Assembly (NCBI RefSeq): GCF_029968035.1
Contig: NZ_JASCIQ010000038.1
Location: forward strand, 1 to 64,000
From: Streptomyces cavernicola
GTDB lineage: Bacteria > Actinomycetota > Actinomycetes > Streptomycetales > Streptomycetaceae
Length of the DNA: 64,000 nucleotides
Direction of reading: 5' to 3'
Part shown: one piece after another, positions 24,782-34,066 of the stretch
Layout of the letters: every line of letters begins with the position of its first letter
How positions within the stretch are numbered: position 1 is the first letter of the stretch
Program-made: the position numbers and the translations under genes
Notes under the pieces: generated by a model
The model's database searches: none
What the model was told of the DNA's origin: nothing
What the model saw: only the letters and a program-made list of their open reading frames with translations

Positions 24782-26248
24782 CTACATCCGGCTGAGTGAG
24801 GCCGCCGCGGACAGCACGTCCCGGATCGCCTCGCGGTCGCCGTCCTGCCCGGCCGCGGCGTCCTCGGGCGGTACGTGTCCGGCGGCGAGGCGGCAGAACT
24901 CCACGCAGTCCAGGGCGACATGGGCCACTTCGTGCTCCGCGGTGGCGACCGCTCCCGGTGAGTCGAGCGGGATCAGCCACTCGCCGCCGCCGTGCCCCTC
25001 GACCTCAAGGCGCAGGCTGCGCCCGGGTGTTCCGGCCGCGACCAGCTCCTTCGCCGGCGTGGCCAGGCCCGACCTGCGCCGCTCGGCGAGCGCGCCGGGC
25101 AGCATGCGGGCGGCGAGGTCGATCATCCGGTTGAGGTGGCGGGGCGCGGGCGGTTTGTACGGGTAGTCGACCGCGTCCGCGATGTCGTCCGCGTGCAGCC
25201 AGCATTCGAAGGCGCGGTCGAGCATGGAGTCCCGCAGGGGCAGCGTGAACTCGCCGTAGGGCACGGCCAGTTCGGCGGAGCCGCCGCCCGCGAAGGACAC
25301 GGTTCTGATGATGGTGTGGCTCTGCTCCCGCCACGGCAGCCGCATGGCGCGGGTGGGCGGGAACCGGGACGCGTTCCAGTACGCATCGGTGCGGGCGGTG
25401 GGTGAGCTGTCGACGAGGAGGGCGCGGGCGGCCTCGGGTAGCGGGTCCTCCAGGCCGAGGGTGGTGGCGACCAGGCCGTCGACCGTGAGGAGGTGCGCGA
25501 TGACTCCGGCGACGGTGGTGCGACGGCTCGTGGGACGGTCCTCCTCGTACCACTTGAGGCGGACCGGGGCGTGCCATTCGCCGTTGCCGAAGTCCTTGAG
25601 CAGGGCGTCGAGCCGGGCGGTCTCGGCGTCGTAGGGCGCGGCCCAGTCGGGGACCGGTATGCGGGGCGGGCGGCGGTCGAGGCAGTTGGTGAGGACGCGG
25701 GAGCGCAGGCCCGGGTCGAGGTCGAGGCTCTCCTCGGGGTGCAGCAGGCCGACGGCGTCGCGCAGCCGCAGCGCCTCGTCCGCGCAGGCGCCGCAGCTGC
25801 CGAGGTGCAGCTCGACGGCGGCGGCCTCCTCGGCGGAGCAGGCGGTGAGCGCCCAGGCGCCGAGCAGGGACTTGAGGACCTTGTGTTCGAGCACGGGCGG
25901 CGGGGTGGGAGCGGGCGCGGCGGGGAGCGGCGGCGGGTCGGGCAGGGGGCGGCCGGTGTCCTCTATCGAGCTGCGCGGTGGCGGTATGCGCAGGCCACCG
26001 CCGCGCGCGGGCCGTTCACCGGGGCGCTCGCCGGTGTCCTGGCCCGGCACGCCCGGCACGCCCGGCACTGCCCCCGGGGCGTCTTCGGCGAGGGCGCCGC
26101 CGGTGGCGACGTCCTCGTCCGTGCGGCCGTGGCAGGGGTCGCTCTCGCCGTGCCGGTCCTGTCGATCGTGCCGGTCCTGTCGGTCGTGACCTTCGCAACC
26201 CTCGTGGCCTTCGTGGCCGTCGTCCGGCTCGAAGGGGTCGGCGTTCAC
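24782..26248 (-). CDS. Anti-sigma factor with zinc-finger and MDMPI-like domain
   Basis: The GTG at 26248 overlaps the sigma factor stop (GTGA), giving 488 residues. Residues 1-140 are disordered and His/Asp/Glu-rich, with a repeated DRQDRHDRQDRHG stretch. A zf-HC2 domain follows, with the zinc motif ELHLGSCGACADEAL. The rest resembles the mycothiol-dependent maleylpyruvate isomerase/DinB-like helical domain (GVIAHLLTVDGL, HADDIADAVDYPY). No transmembrane segment is seen, so it is a cytoplasmic anti-sigma factor, possibly thiol- or metal-responsive through the zinc centre. It is a partner of the adjacent ECF sigma factor. Confidence 0.82.
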   Translation of the reverse strand: MNADPFEPDDGHEGHEGCEGHDRQDRHDRQDRHGESDPCHGRTDEDVATGGALAEDAPGAVPGVPGVPGQDTGERPGERPARGGGLRIPPPRSSIEDTGRPLPDPPPLPAAPAPTPPPVLEHKVLKSLLGAWALTACSAEEAAAVELHLGSCGACADEALRLRDAVGLLHPEESLDLDPGLRSRVLTNCLDRRPPRIPVPDWAAPYDAETARLDALLKDFGNGEWHAPVRLKWYEEDRPTSRRTTVAGVIAHLLTVDGLVATTLGLEDPLPEAARALLVDSSPTARTDAYWNASRFPPTRAMRLPWREQSHTIIRTVSFAGGGSAELAVPYGEFTLPLRDSMLDRAFECWLHADDIADAVDYPYKPPAPRHLNRMIDLAARMLPGALAERRRSGLATPAKELVAAGTPGRSLRLEVEGHGGGEWLIPLDSPGAVATAEHEVAHVALDCVEFCRLAAGHVPPEDAAAGQDGDREAIRDVLSAAASLSRM

Positions 26249-26826
26249 AGTGCGCTCCCGTAGCCGGGCGGAGGGGCGGCGGCCGGCCGCTGTTCGTTCG
26301 CCGTGGACAGGAGCTGGAGGCCGAGGCGCAGCCGGCGCCGGGCCTCGTCCTCGGTCACGCCGAGGTCGGCGGCGGTCTGGCGGTAGTCCCGCCGCTGGAA
26401 GTAGGCGAGCTCGAGGGCGGCGCGCAGCGGGGCGGGCATCGACGTCACGATGTAGTCCGCGCGGGCGGCGACGGAGGCTCGGCGGACCTTCTGCTCCATG
26501 TCCTCCGTGGTGCCCTGGCCGCCGTCGGCGAGGGCCGCGGTCTCGGTCTGCCGCAGCCGCGACACCGCGTACCGGTGCGTGAGGCTTGCGACCCAGGAGC
26601 GCAGGGAGCCCTTCTTCGGGTCGTACTCCTCGGGGTTCTCCCAGACGTGGGCGAAGACCTCGCGGGTGACCCGGTCCGCCGCCGCGTCGTCGTCGAGCAC
26701 GCGGTGGGCGAGGCTGTGCACGAGGGAGGCCAGCCTGTCGTAGAGCTCGCCGAGCGCGGCCGCCTCACCGCGTGCGAGCCGCTGCTGCATCTTGCGGTCC
26801 CAGCGGGGCGGTGCGTCCTTCGCCAT
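26245..26826 (-). CDS. ECF-type RNA polymerase sigma factor
   Basis: The 193-residue protein starts at ATG 26826. Region 2 covers about residues 20-95 (LYDRLASLVHSLAHRVLDDD, EVFAHVWENPEEYDPKKGSL, WVASLTHRYAVSRLR). Region 4 covers about 125-180 (LPAP-type start APLRAALELAYFQRRDYRQTAADLGVTEDEARRRL). There is no region 3. It is co-translated with its zinc-finger anti-sigma factor. A longer ORF start upstream is possible but unsupported by a ribosome-binding site. Confidence 0.9.
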   Translation of the reverse strand: MAKDAPPRWDRKMQQRLARGEAAALGELYDRLASLVHSLAHRVLDDDAAADRVTREVFAHVWENPEEYDPKKGSLRSWVASLTHRYAVSRLRQTETAALADGGQGTTEDMEQKVRRASVAARADYIVTSMPAPLRAALELAYFQRRDYRQTAADLGVTEDEARRRLRLGLQLLSTANEQRPAAAPPPGYGSAL

Positions 26827-27273
26827 GTGGCCCCCTCCTGCCGTGGCACGACCGTACCTTCGCGAACCCTCCATCGAATGTAGTGCCAGCCACCGACAAC
26901 GCACCTCGGTTTACGGCAACGCGAGGCACGGACCGGGTGCGGATGGTAGTGAATCGGTCACGCTGCGCTGGGAGTTACGTCGAAATCCGTTGAAGTGCGT
27001 TGAGCGAACCGGATCGACGTAGATCGAATCGGTGCATATGTGATAGGCCTGCAGGATGGCCTGTTGTTCAGGTGAGGTGTTTTACGGGGGAGTGGCGGGG
27101 CAACCGCGAAGCAGGGAAGCGTAAGCCGGGCTTCCGGATGTGGCCGATGTGGCCGATGTGGCTGATGCGGTCATGATGGGCCGAAGGTCATGGCCGAAGG
27201 CTGCGGCCGAAGGTCGTGAACCGGAACCGGAACCGTACGCGGCGTACGAGTGGAACGAGAGGCGGCGTGGCGG
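26827..27273. other. Intergenic region with 9-bp repeats
   Basis: 447 bp lie between the divergent sigma and STAS genes. GATGTGGCC-type 9-bp units repeat at about 27137-27168, followed by repeated GGCCGAAGG. Promoters must lie here, but none could be assigned reliably. Confidence 0.4.
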
Positions 27274-27648
27274 ATGGCGCTCAAAGTGACCGATGGCGAT
27301 CAGGGCGGCTGGGCCGTCATCCAGGTCAGCGGTGAGATGGACCTGGTGACGTCGCCGATCGTGCGCCAGCGCGTCCACGACGCCGTGGCCGACGGCCGCC
27401 GCAGCCTCGTCCTCGACCTCTCCGAGGTCCTCTTCTGCGACTCGTCCGGCGTCGGCGTGCTCATAGCCACCCGCCGCCTCATCCGCTCCTGCCGCGGCCG
27501 GCTCCGGCTGATCCTGCCCGCGCAGGGCGCGGAGGACGGCTCGCACGTCAACCGTGTCCTCGCGGCACTCGGCGTCCGCCGCCTCTTCGAGGTCTTCCCG
27601 GACCTGGGCTCGGCGGTCGACGAGGAGGCCTCGCCGCTCTCGGCGTGA
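27274..27648 (+). CDS. STAS-domain anti-sigma factor antagonist
   Basis: The 124-residue single STAS domain follows the SpoIIAA/RsbV/BldG pattern, with VIQVSGEMDLVTSPIVRQRV and the phosphorylation segment FCDSSGVGVL (Ser in DSSG). It would bind and be phosphorylated by an RsbW-type kinase; unlinked candidates in this window are at 34067 and 41197. A GTG at 27250 is an alternative start. It is divergent from the ECF sigma operon. Confidence 0.9.
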   Translation: MALKVTDGDQGGWAVIQVSGEMDLVTSPIVRQRVHDAVADGRRSLVLDLSEVLFCDSSGVGVLIATRRLIRSCRGRLRLILPAQGAEDGSHVNRVLAALGVRRLFEVFPDLGSAVDEEASPLSA

Positions 27649-27901
27649 TCCCGACCGATCAGGGATCGCTACAGGCCTGCGCACGCTGCGAGTACCAGGA
27701 GAACCTGGTCACCGGAGAAATGGTCAGCAGGGTCCGGGAGTGTCTCAGCGCCGAGGCACCGATCAGGTCGCGGAATCTCACCGGTCTTGATACAAGCCGA
27801 GGTGAAGCTGACACTTTGGGGGCCCGGCGGGCGTCCGGCGTCGTACGCTCCGTCGTGAACGCAGTGGAACGCACCGCACCCATGTGATCAGTGAGGCCGA
27901 G

Positions 27902-28420
27902 ATGGACAGCGCAGAGTACGAGCGCAAGATCGCCGCCCGATTCGCGAGCTTCGACCAGGACGGCAACGGCTACATCGACCGCGAGGACTTCAGCGGCGCC
28001 GCGAAGGCGCTCCTCGCCGAGTTCGGGACGACCGCGCGGTGCGACAAGGGGCAGGCGCTGTACGCCGGGGCCGAGGCGTTCTGGCAGGGCATGGCCGGGA
28101 TCGCCGATGTCGACGGGGACCAGCGGGTGACCCGCGAGGAGTTCGTGACCGGGGCCGTGAAGCGGCTGCGCGACAGCCCGCAACGGTTCGCCGAGATCGC
28201 GCGGCCGTTCCTGAAGGCCGCGATCGCCGTCGCCGACGAGGACGGCAAGGGCGCCACCCCGAAGTCCGCCGAGCGCGTCCTGAAGGTCCTCGGCGCCGAG
28301 GCGCAGACCGCCGCCGCGGCCGCCTCGGCCCTGGACACCGACGGGGACGGCCGGATCTCCGAGGACGAGATCCTCACCGCCTTCGCCGCCTACTTCACGA
28401 CCCCGGCCCCGGACGCCTGA
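27902..28420 (+). CDS. EF-hand calcium-binding protein
   Basis: The 172-residue calmodulin-like protein has three canonical Ca loops: DQDGNGYIDRED, DVDGDQRVTREE and DTDGDGRISEDE. A fourth loop is degenerate (DEDGKGATPKSA). It is cytoplasmic. ATG 27902 is chosen over GTG 27884 for spacing. Streptomycetes encode a few such proteins with roles in calcium buffering and aerial growth. Confidence 0.92.
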   Translation: MDSAEYERKIAARFASFDQDGNGYIDREDFSGAAKALLAEFGTTARCDKGQALYAGAEAFWQGMAGIADVDGDQRVTREEFVTGAVKRLRDSPQRFAEIARPFLKAAIAVADEDGKGATPKSAERVLKVLGAEAQTAAAAASALDTDGDGRISEDEILTAFAAYFTTPAPDA

Positions 28421-28632
28421 GCCCCTGCGGGGCGAGCAGCAGGGAGCCGCACGGCGCCATCCCCGGCCGAGCCGCCTCCGCGTACGTCACGAGCCCCGCG
28501 CCCGGCGAGCAAGCAAGACGCCTCGCCGGGCCCCGGGCCCGCGCCCGCGTCTGTCCGAGCCGCGGCGGGGCGGGTAGACGGACGGGAGCGGTCGGGCAGC
28601 AGCCCCGGCGAGCATGCAAGAGCAAGCGCCCC
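28421..28632. other. Short convergent intergenic region
   Basis: GC-rich spacer between the EF-hand gene and the convergent acyl-CoA synthetase. No gene or repeat was recognised. Confidence 0.4.
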
Positions 28633-30180
28633 TCACGCATACCGTTCGCGCAGCTTGTACTTGAGTACTTTGCGCAAGGTCTCGTTGCGGGGGAGGGCCT
28701 CCAGCACCTCCAGTTGTTCCGGGAGTTTGTGGGTGGAGAGGCCTGCCTCGCGCAGGTAGGACGTGACCTCGGGCAGGGTCAACGCACGTGCGCCCGGCGG
28801 GAGTTCGAGTACCGCGCAGACTCGTTCGCCGCGTTCCGGGTCCGGTAGGCCGATGACCGCGGCCTCGCCCACCGCGGGGTGGGCGTGCAGCAGGTCCTCG
28901 ATCTCCTTCGCCGAGATGTTCTCGCCCTTGCGGATGATCACGTCCTTCGCCCGTCCGGTGAGGACCAGATGGCCGCTCTCCCGCACATGCCCCAGGTCGC
29001 CCGTGATCAGGAAGCCGTCCGCGTCGAAGGCCGCCGCCGACTGGGACGGCTCCAGGTAGCCCTGGCAGACCGCCTCGCCGCGCAGCCGCACCTCCCCGTC
29101 GACCCCCGCGGGCAGCGGCTTGCCCTCGGCGTCCGTGATGCGGATCTCCATCGTGGCCGGGGGGCGGCCCTCCGTGCCGGCGAGGTTCTCCGGGGTGTCG
29201 TCCGGGGCGCCCATGGTGATCATGGGGACCTCCGTCATGCCGTACCCGTGGGTGAGCCGGCAGCCCATCTCGCGTACGACCGCGTGGTAGAGCTCCGGGG
29301 GCTTGGGGGCGCCGCCGCCCGCGAGGAGGCGCAGGCTCGGGATCAGCTTGCGGGACGGGTCCTTGCGCTGTTCGGCGAGGAACATGGAGTAGAAGGCCGT
29401 GGAGCCGCCCGCCGTGGTGACCCCGTGGCGGCGGTAGCCGTCGAGCGCGTCCGGCAGCGCGAACTTCTCGAAGAGCGCCGCGGGGAAGCCGTACAGGAGC
29501 AGCATGACCAGGTAGTCCGGGCCGCCTATGTGCGCGAAGGGGAAGGCCATCGAGCCCACGTCCGCCGAGGTCAGGCGCAGCGCGTGGGCCAGGCAGGAGC
29601 CGCCCGCGATCAGTGAGCGGTCGGTGTGCAGGACGCCCTTGGGGTCGGAGGTCGTGCCGGAGGTCCAGTAGATCCAGCGGACGTCCGTGCCGTTCGCGGG
29701 CGGTGCGGGCAGTACGGCGGGGTCCGCCTCGGGGAGGTCCGCGTACGCCTCGAAGACGCCGCGGGCGCCGAGGCGGTGGGCCATCTCCGTGTGGTCGTGG
29801 CCGCGCCACACCCCGGGAGTCGCGAAGAACTCGGCCTTGGACTCGCGCAGCGCGAAGCCGACCTCCTTGTCGCGGTAGAAGGGGATGACGGGGGACTGGA
29901 TCGCGCCGAGCCGGGCCAGGGCCGCCGTGAGGAGCACCGTCTCGATGCGGGTGGGCAGTTGCCAGGCGACGACCGTGCCGGGGCGCACACCCTGCTCGTA
30001 AAGGCCGGCCGCGACGCGTTCCGCGCGCTCGCGCAGCTCGCTGAAGGTCAGGGTGCGGTCGTCGGCCGGGTCCGCCTCCGCCTGGATCAACACCGTGCGG
30101 TCCGGGGTGAGTTCGGCGCGGCGCCGGATCAGTTCCCACAGGGTCGGGGACTCGCCCAGTTCGTGTGCCGTTTCCCGCAT
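28633..30180 (-). CDS. Acyl-CoA synthetase (AMP-forming), cyclohexanecarboxylate-CoA ligase-like
   Basis: The 515-residue ANL enzyme is complete. It has the P-loop YWTSGTTSDPKGVLHT, THGYGMTEVPMIT (A5), ITGDLGHV (A7), the hinge region RKGENISAKEIEDLLHAH and the catalytic lysine in ETLRKVLKYKLRERYA. It activates a carboxylic acid, probably alicyclic or medium-chain, to its CoA ester. It is divergent from the amidohydrolase/acyl-CoA dehydrogenase operon, with two copies of the CTGAC-N5-GTCAG operator between them. It is the likely entry enzyme of the catabolic regulon. Confidence 0.9.
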   Translation of the reverse strand: MRETAHELGESPTLWELIRRRAELTPDRTVLIQAEADPADDRTLTFSELRERAERVAAGLYEQGVRPGTVVAWQLPTRIETVLLTAALARLGAIQSPVIPFYRDKEVGFALRESKAEFFATPGVWRGHDHTEMAHRLGARGVFEAYADLPEADPAVLPAPPANGTDVRWIYWTSGTTSDPKGVLHTDRSLIAGGSCLAHALRLTSADVGSMAFPFAHIGGPDYLVMLLLYGFPAALFEKFALPDALDGYRRHGVTTAGGSTAFYSMFLAEQRKDPSRKLIPSLRLLAGGGAPKPPELYHAVVREMGCRLTHGYGMTEVPMITMGAPDDTPENLAGTEGRPPATMEIRITDAEGKPLPAGVDGEVRLRGEAVCQGYLEPSQSAAAFDADGFLITGDLGHVRESGHLVLTGRAKDVIIRKGENISAKEIEDLLHAHPAVGEAAVIGLPDPERGERVCAVLELPPGARALTLPEVTSYLREAGLSTHKLPEQLEVLEALPRNETLRKVLKYKLRERYA

Positions 30181-30202
30181 GCCGGCCTCCCCATCACTCC
30201 AG

Positions 30203-30217
30203 CTGACGATCTGTCAG
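30203..30217. promoter_or_regulatory. Regulon operator CTGAC-N5-GTCAG
   Basis: A perfect palindrome of two 5-bp arms, CTGAC-gatct-GTCAG, lies 23 bp upstream of the acyl-CoA synthetase start. It is a member of the shared operator set. Confidence 0.75.
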
Positions 30218-30279
30218 ATCGAGGCAGAGCGTAGGCGTCACCGCCTTGTCGGTCCAGAGGTCCGGGGGCTAGCCTCTTT

Positions 30280-30294
30280 CTGACGACCCATCAG
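30280..30294. promoter_or_regulatory. Regulon operator CTGAC-N5-ATCAG
   Basis: CTGAC-gaccc-ATCAG differs from the palindrome at one position. It lies 52 bp upstream of the amidohydrolase start. A further half-site GTCAG is at 30305-30309. Confidence 0.7.
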
Positions 30295-30345
30295 ATATTG
30301 AACCGTCAGATACGGCCTTCCGGTGCTTCGGATGAGGGGACCCCC

Positions 30346-31536
30346 ATGGAACTGCCTCGGATCATCAGTGTCGACGACCACGTCATCGAGCCGGCGCACC
30401 TCTTCGAGACCTGGCTGCCGCAGAAGTACCGCGACCGCGGGCCCAAGCCGCTGACCGCAGGGATCGGCGAACTGGAGTACACCGGCGGCAAGTACGTCAT
30501 CACCATGGACCCGGAGGGCCCGCCGACCGACTGGTGGATCTACGAGGACCTGAAGTTCCCGTACAAGCGGAACATCGCCGCCGTCGGCTTCGACCGGGAC
30601 GACATGACCCTGGAGGGCATCACCCGGGCCGAGATGCGGCAGGGCTGCTGGGACCCGAAGGCCCGGCTCGCGGACATGGACCTCAACCATGTCGAGGCCA
30701 GCCTCTGCTTCCCGACCTTCCCCCGGTTCTGCGGGCAGACCTTTGCCGAAGCGCACGACAAGGAAGTGGCTCTGGCCTGCGTGCGCGCGTACAACGACTG
30801 GATGGTCGAGGAGTGGTGCGGGGACAGCGGGGGCCGGCTCATCCCGCTCTGCATCATCCCGCTGTGGGACATCGACCTGGCCGTCGCCGAGATCAAGCGG
30901 AACGCCGCGCGGGGCGTGCGGGCGGTCACCTTCTCCGAGATCCCGACCTACCTCGGCCTGCCGTCCATCCACTCCGGGTACTGGGACCCGTTCTTCGCGA
31001 TCTGCCAGGAGACCGGGACCGTCGTCAACATGCACATCGGGTCCAGCTCCCAGATGCCGGCGGCCTCCCCGGACGCGCCGCCCGCCGTGCAGGCCTCCCT
31101 TTCCTTCAACAACGCCATGGCCTCGATGATGGACTTCCTGTTCAGCGGGGTCCTGGTGAAGTTCCCGACGCTCAAACTCGCGTACAGCGAGGGGCAGATG
31201 GGCTGGATCCCGTACGCCCTGGAGCGCGCCGACGACGTGTGGGAGGAGCACCGCGCCTGGGGCGGGGTGCGGGACCTGATCCCCGAGCCGCCGTCCACGT
31301 ACTACTACCGGCAGATCTTCTGCTGCTTCTTCCGCGACAAGCACGGCGTCGCGTCCCTGGACGTCGTCGGCCGGGACAACGCCACCTTCGAGACGGACTA
31401 CCCGCACGTCGACTCGACCTTCCCGCACACCAAGGAGGTCGCCCTCGACCACGTCAAGGGCCTCGACGACGAGACCATCTACAAGCTCATGCGCGGCAAC
31501 GCCATCCGCATGCTCGGCCTGGACCTCGACAAGTAG
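30346..31536 (+). CDS. Amidohydrolase-2 family metal-dependent hydrolase
   Basis: The 396-residue TIM-barrel protein is of the ACMSD/amidohydrolase-2 type. The start ISVDDHVIEPAHLFETWLP carries the metal-binding DxH-like motif. A histidine lies in VVNMHIGSSSQ, and FETDYPHVDSTFPHTKEV supplies the late Asp/His residues. Such enzymes hydrolyse or decarboxylate ring-cleavage products. ATG 30346 has the ribosome-binding site GAGGGGA. It is the first gene of an operon with two acyl-CoA dehydrogenases. Confidence 0.88.
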   Translation: MELPRIISVDDHVIEPAHLFETWLPQKYRDRGPKPLTAGIGELEYTGGKYVITMDPEGPPTDWWIYEDLKFPYKRNIAAVGFDRDDMTLEGITRAEMRQGCWDPKARLADMDLNHVEASLCFPTFPRFCGQTFAEAHDKEVALACVRAYNDWMVEEWCGDSGGRLIPLCIIPLWDIDLAVAEIKRNAARGVRAVTFSEIPTYLGLPSIHSGYWDPFFAICQETGTVVNMHIGSSSQMPAASPDAPPAVQASLSFNNAMASMMDFLFSGVLVKFPTLKLAYSEGQMGWIPYALERADDVWEEHRAWGGVRDLIPEPPSTYYYRQIFCCFFRDKHGVASLDVVGRDNATFETDYPHVDSTFPHTKEVALDHVKGLDDETIYKLMRGNAIRMLGLDLDK

Positions 31537-31544
31537 GCGGCGGC

Positions 31545-32708
31545 ATGGACCTGACGTACACGGAGGAAGAGGAGGAGTTCCGGGCCGGGCTCCGCGCCTG
31601 GCTCGCGGACGTCCTCCCGCAGCTCCCGCCCCGCCCCGACCCCACCGACTGGCCCGGCCGCCGCGCCTACGACCTGGGCTGGCAGCGGCGGTTGTACGAC
31701 GCCGGGTACGCGGGCCTGCACTGGCCCGTCGACGCGGGCGGCCGGGGCGCGACCCCCACCCAGCACCTCATCTACCTGGAGGAGACCGAGCGGGCCGGGG
31801 CCCCGTACGTCGGCGCGAACTTCGTCGGCCTGCTGCACGCCGGGCCGACGATCGCCGCCGAGGGCACGGCCGAGCAGCGGGCCCGCTGGCTGCCGCCGAT
31901 CCTGCGCGGCGACGAGGCCTGGTGCCAGGGCTTCAGCGAACCGGACGCCGGGTCCGACCTCGCGGCCCTGCGCACCCGCGCGGTGCGCGACGGCGACCAC
32001 TACGTCGTCACCGGCTCCAAGATCTGGACCTCGCACGCCGAGGTCGCCGACTGGTGCGAACTCCTCGTCCGCACCACCCCCGTCAGCGAGGACGTGCCGA
32101 AACACCGCGGCATCAGCTGGCTCGCCCTGCCCATGGACGCACCCGGCGTCACCGTACGGCCGCTGCGCACCCTCGCCGGGTCCACCGAGTTCGCCGAGAT
32201 GTTCCTCGACGAGGTGCGGGTCCCCGTCGGCAACCGGGTCGGCGACGAGAACGACGGCTGGCGCGTCACCATGGTCACGCTCTCCTTCGAACGCGGCACC
32301 GCTTTCGTCGGCGAGGTCGTCGCCTGCCGCCGCACCCTCGGCGCGCTCGCCGCCGAGGCCCGCAAGAACGGCCGCTGGGACGACCCGGTCCTGCGCCGCC
32401 GACTCGGCCGCCTGAACGTCGAGTTCAACGCCCTGTGGCGGCTCACCCAGTGGAACGTCTCCGAGGCCCAGCGCACCGGCGGCGTCCCCGGCACCGGCGG
32501 CTCCGTCTTCAAGCTCCGCTACTCGCACGCCCGCCAGGAGCTGTACGACACGGCCGCCGAGGTCCTCGGGGCGGGGGCGCTCGACCTCGACCACGAGTGG
32601 GTGCTCGACCGGCTCTCCTCCCTCTCGTACACGATCGCCGCGGGCACCTCGCAGATCCAGCAGAACATCGTCGCCGAGCGCATCCTCGGCCTGCCGAAGG
32701 GGCGGTGA
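31545..32708 (+). CDS. Acyl-CoA dehydrogenase (large subunit-like)
   Basis: The 387-residue FAD enzyme begins 8 bp after the amidohydrolase stop. The middle domain has WCQGFSEPDAGSDLAALRTRA and GSKIWTSHAEVADW. The C-terminal domain ends YTIAAGTSQIQQNIVAERILGLPKG, a typical FadE signature. Its tandem partner has a shortened middle domain. The pair resembles the heterotetrameric acyl-CoA dehydrogenases used for sterol side-chain and other bulky acyl-CoAs in actinobacteria. Confidence 0.92.
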   Translation: MDLTYTEEEEEFRAGLRAWLADVLPQLPPRPDPTDWPGRRAYDLGWQRRLYDAGYAGLHWPVDAGGRGATPTQHLIYLEETERAGAPYVGANFVGLLHAGPTIAAEGTAEQRARWLPPILRGDEAWCQGFSEPDAGSDLAALRTRAVRDGDHYVVTGSKIWTSHAEVADWCELLVRTTPVSEDVPKHRGISWLALPMDAPGVTVRPLRTLAGSTEFAEMFLDEVRVPVGNRVGDENDGWRVTMVTLSFERGTAFVGEVVACRRTLGALAAEARKNGRWDDPVLRRRLGRLNVEFNALWRLTQWNVSEAQRTGGVPGTGGSVFKLRYSHARQELYDTAAEVLGAGALDLDHEWVLDRLSSLSYTIAAGTSQIQQNIVAERILGLPKGR

Positions 32709-32716
32709 GGCCCGCC

Positions 32717-33592
32717 ATGGACTTCCAACTCACCGAGGACCAGCGGGACTTGCAGCAGGGCGTACGCGAACTCCTCGCCGGACGCTTCGACCGCGAGGCG
32801 CTCCGGGACCTCGCCGACGGGCCCGAAGGGCCGGTGCTCGACCGGGAGCTGTGGCGCGAGCTCGGCGCGGCCGGGTTCTTCGCGCTGCGCCTCCCGGAGT
32901 CCGAGGGCGGCGTCGGCCTCGGGCTGCCCGAGGCCGTCCTCGCCTTCGAGGAGGCGGGCCGCGCCCTGCTGCCGGGCCCGCTCGTCGCCACCCACCTCGC
33001 GGCCGGCGCGGTCGAGGGCGCCGCCACCGGCGACACCGTGGTCACCGCCGTGGACAGCAGCGGCCTCGTGCCCTGGCTGGACGCCGCCGACGTCGTACGG
33101 GGCGACGCCGCGGGGGCCGTGCCCGTACGCTCCGCCGACCCGCTCACCCCGCTGCACCGCGCCCCCGCACGGCCGCCCGCCGCGCAGGACCCGGTCGCCG
33201 TCCTGCTCACCGCCGCCGAACAGCTCGGCAGCGCCGCCCGCAGCTGCGAGACGGCCGTGACGTACGCCCGCGAGCGCAGCCAGTTCGGGCAGCCGATCGG
33301 CGCGTTCCAGGCCGTGAAGCACCTGTGCGCGCAGATGCTCGTCCGCACCGAGCTGGCGCGCGCCGCCGTCTACGCGGCCGCCGTCACCGCCGACCCCGCC
33401 GAGATCCGCGCGGCCGGGCTGCTCGCCGACGAGGCGGCCGTGCGCGGCGCGCGCGACTGCCTGCAGGTGTACGGCGGTATGGGCTTCACCTGGGAGGCCG
33501 ATGTGCATCTGCACCTCAAGCGGGCCTGGCTGCGGTCCGAACTCGGTCCTTCGGCAGGCGCGGTGGAGGAGGAGTGGGCGGCGGCCCTGTGA
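32717..33592 (+). CDS. Acyl-CoA dehydrogenase (small, middle-domain-reduced subunit)
   Basis: At 291 residues it is about 80 shorter than usual. The N-terminal helical domain and the C-terminal domain (ARERSQFGQPIGAFQAVKH, LQVYGGMGFTWEADVHLHLKRAW) are intact, but the beta-barrel middle domain is reduced to PVRSADPLTPLHRAPA. This is the pattern of the non-identical subunit in alpha2beta2 FadE complexes. ATG 32717 follows the preceding stop by 8 bp. No frameshift is needed to explain its length. Confidence 0.9.
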   Translation: MDFQLTEDQRDLQQGVRELLAGRFDREALRDLADGPEGPVLDRELWRELGAAGFFALRLPESEGGVGLGLPEAVLAFEEAGRALLPGPLVATHLAAGAVEGAATGDTVVTAVDSSGLVPWLDAADVVRGDAAGAVPVRSADPLTPLHRAPARPPAAQDPVAVLLTAAEQLGSAARSCETAVTYARERSQFGQPIGAFQAVKHLCAQMLVRTELARAAVYAAAVTADPAEIRAAGLLADEAAVRGARDCLQVYGGMGFTWEADVHLHLKRAWLRSELGPSAGAVEEEWAAAL

Positions 33593-34066
33593 GCTGGACG
33601 GCGTTGCCGACTGTGCTGATGGCGGCGTTGCCGCAAGTGATCGATTGACTACCAAGAACGGTCGGTGAGAACAGCACAGAGTGACCGTGGGGCGTCGATA
33701 TCGGCTTGTGTCCTAGGCGTGACTCGTCACGGCACGGAGTCGGGTCGACGCTCCGGTACGCTCCGTGGGATGCGAGCGGTTCTCTTGGCGAGCCATACCG
33801 GTGGGGCCCCAGTGGCGCTTCCGGAACCGGCGATGCCCGCCTCTCGCAGGGCATGGCGGCGTCTCACGCCCCCCTGTTCGACACCCCGCGGCGCGCGTCG
33901 CACAGTGTGCCGCACGCGTACTCCTTCGCGCTGGAATATGCCCGAAGCGCTTGTTGGGGTGACTGTACGTCAACCATGCTGTCTCGTACGGGGATCACGT
34001 TCCGTGACCCCGACGCGGCACGAGGCTGAGCCCCAGCGGTCCCGCCGGATTCGGATGGTGTGAGCG
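33593..34066. other. 474-bp intergenic region
   Basis: Several short ORFs exist here but none has convincing codon use or homology. A GTGAC-tc-GTCAC palindrome at 33719-33730 resembles a BldD-type half-site pair. The region presumably carries the promoter of the ATP-binding protein. Confidence 0.4.

Noticed and set aside
27645..27887. 80-codon ORF starting GTGA-coupled to the STAS gene
   Set aside because: Only the first 40 codons look plausible; GC at third positions falls afterwards and no family is recognised, so it was not listed as a gene.
32717..33592. Short acyl-CoA dehydrogenase as a truncated pseudogene
   Set aside because: Both ends and motifs are intact and only the middle domain is reduced, which matches known small FadE subunits.
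33665..34063. Several overlapping short plus-strand ORFs before the RsbW-like gene
   Set aside because: Codon third positions are not GC-biased, there are many Arg/Pro/Cys residues and no homology; more likely a promoter region.
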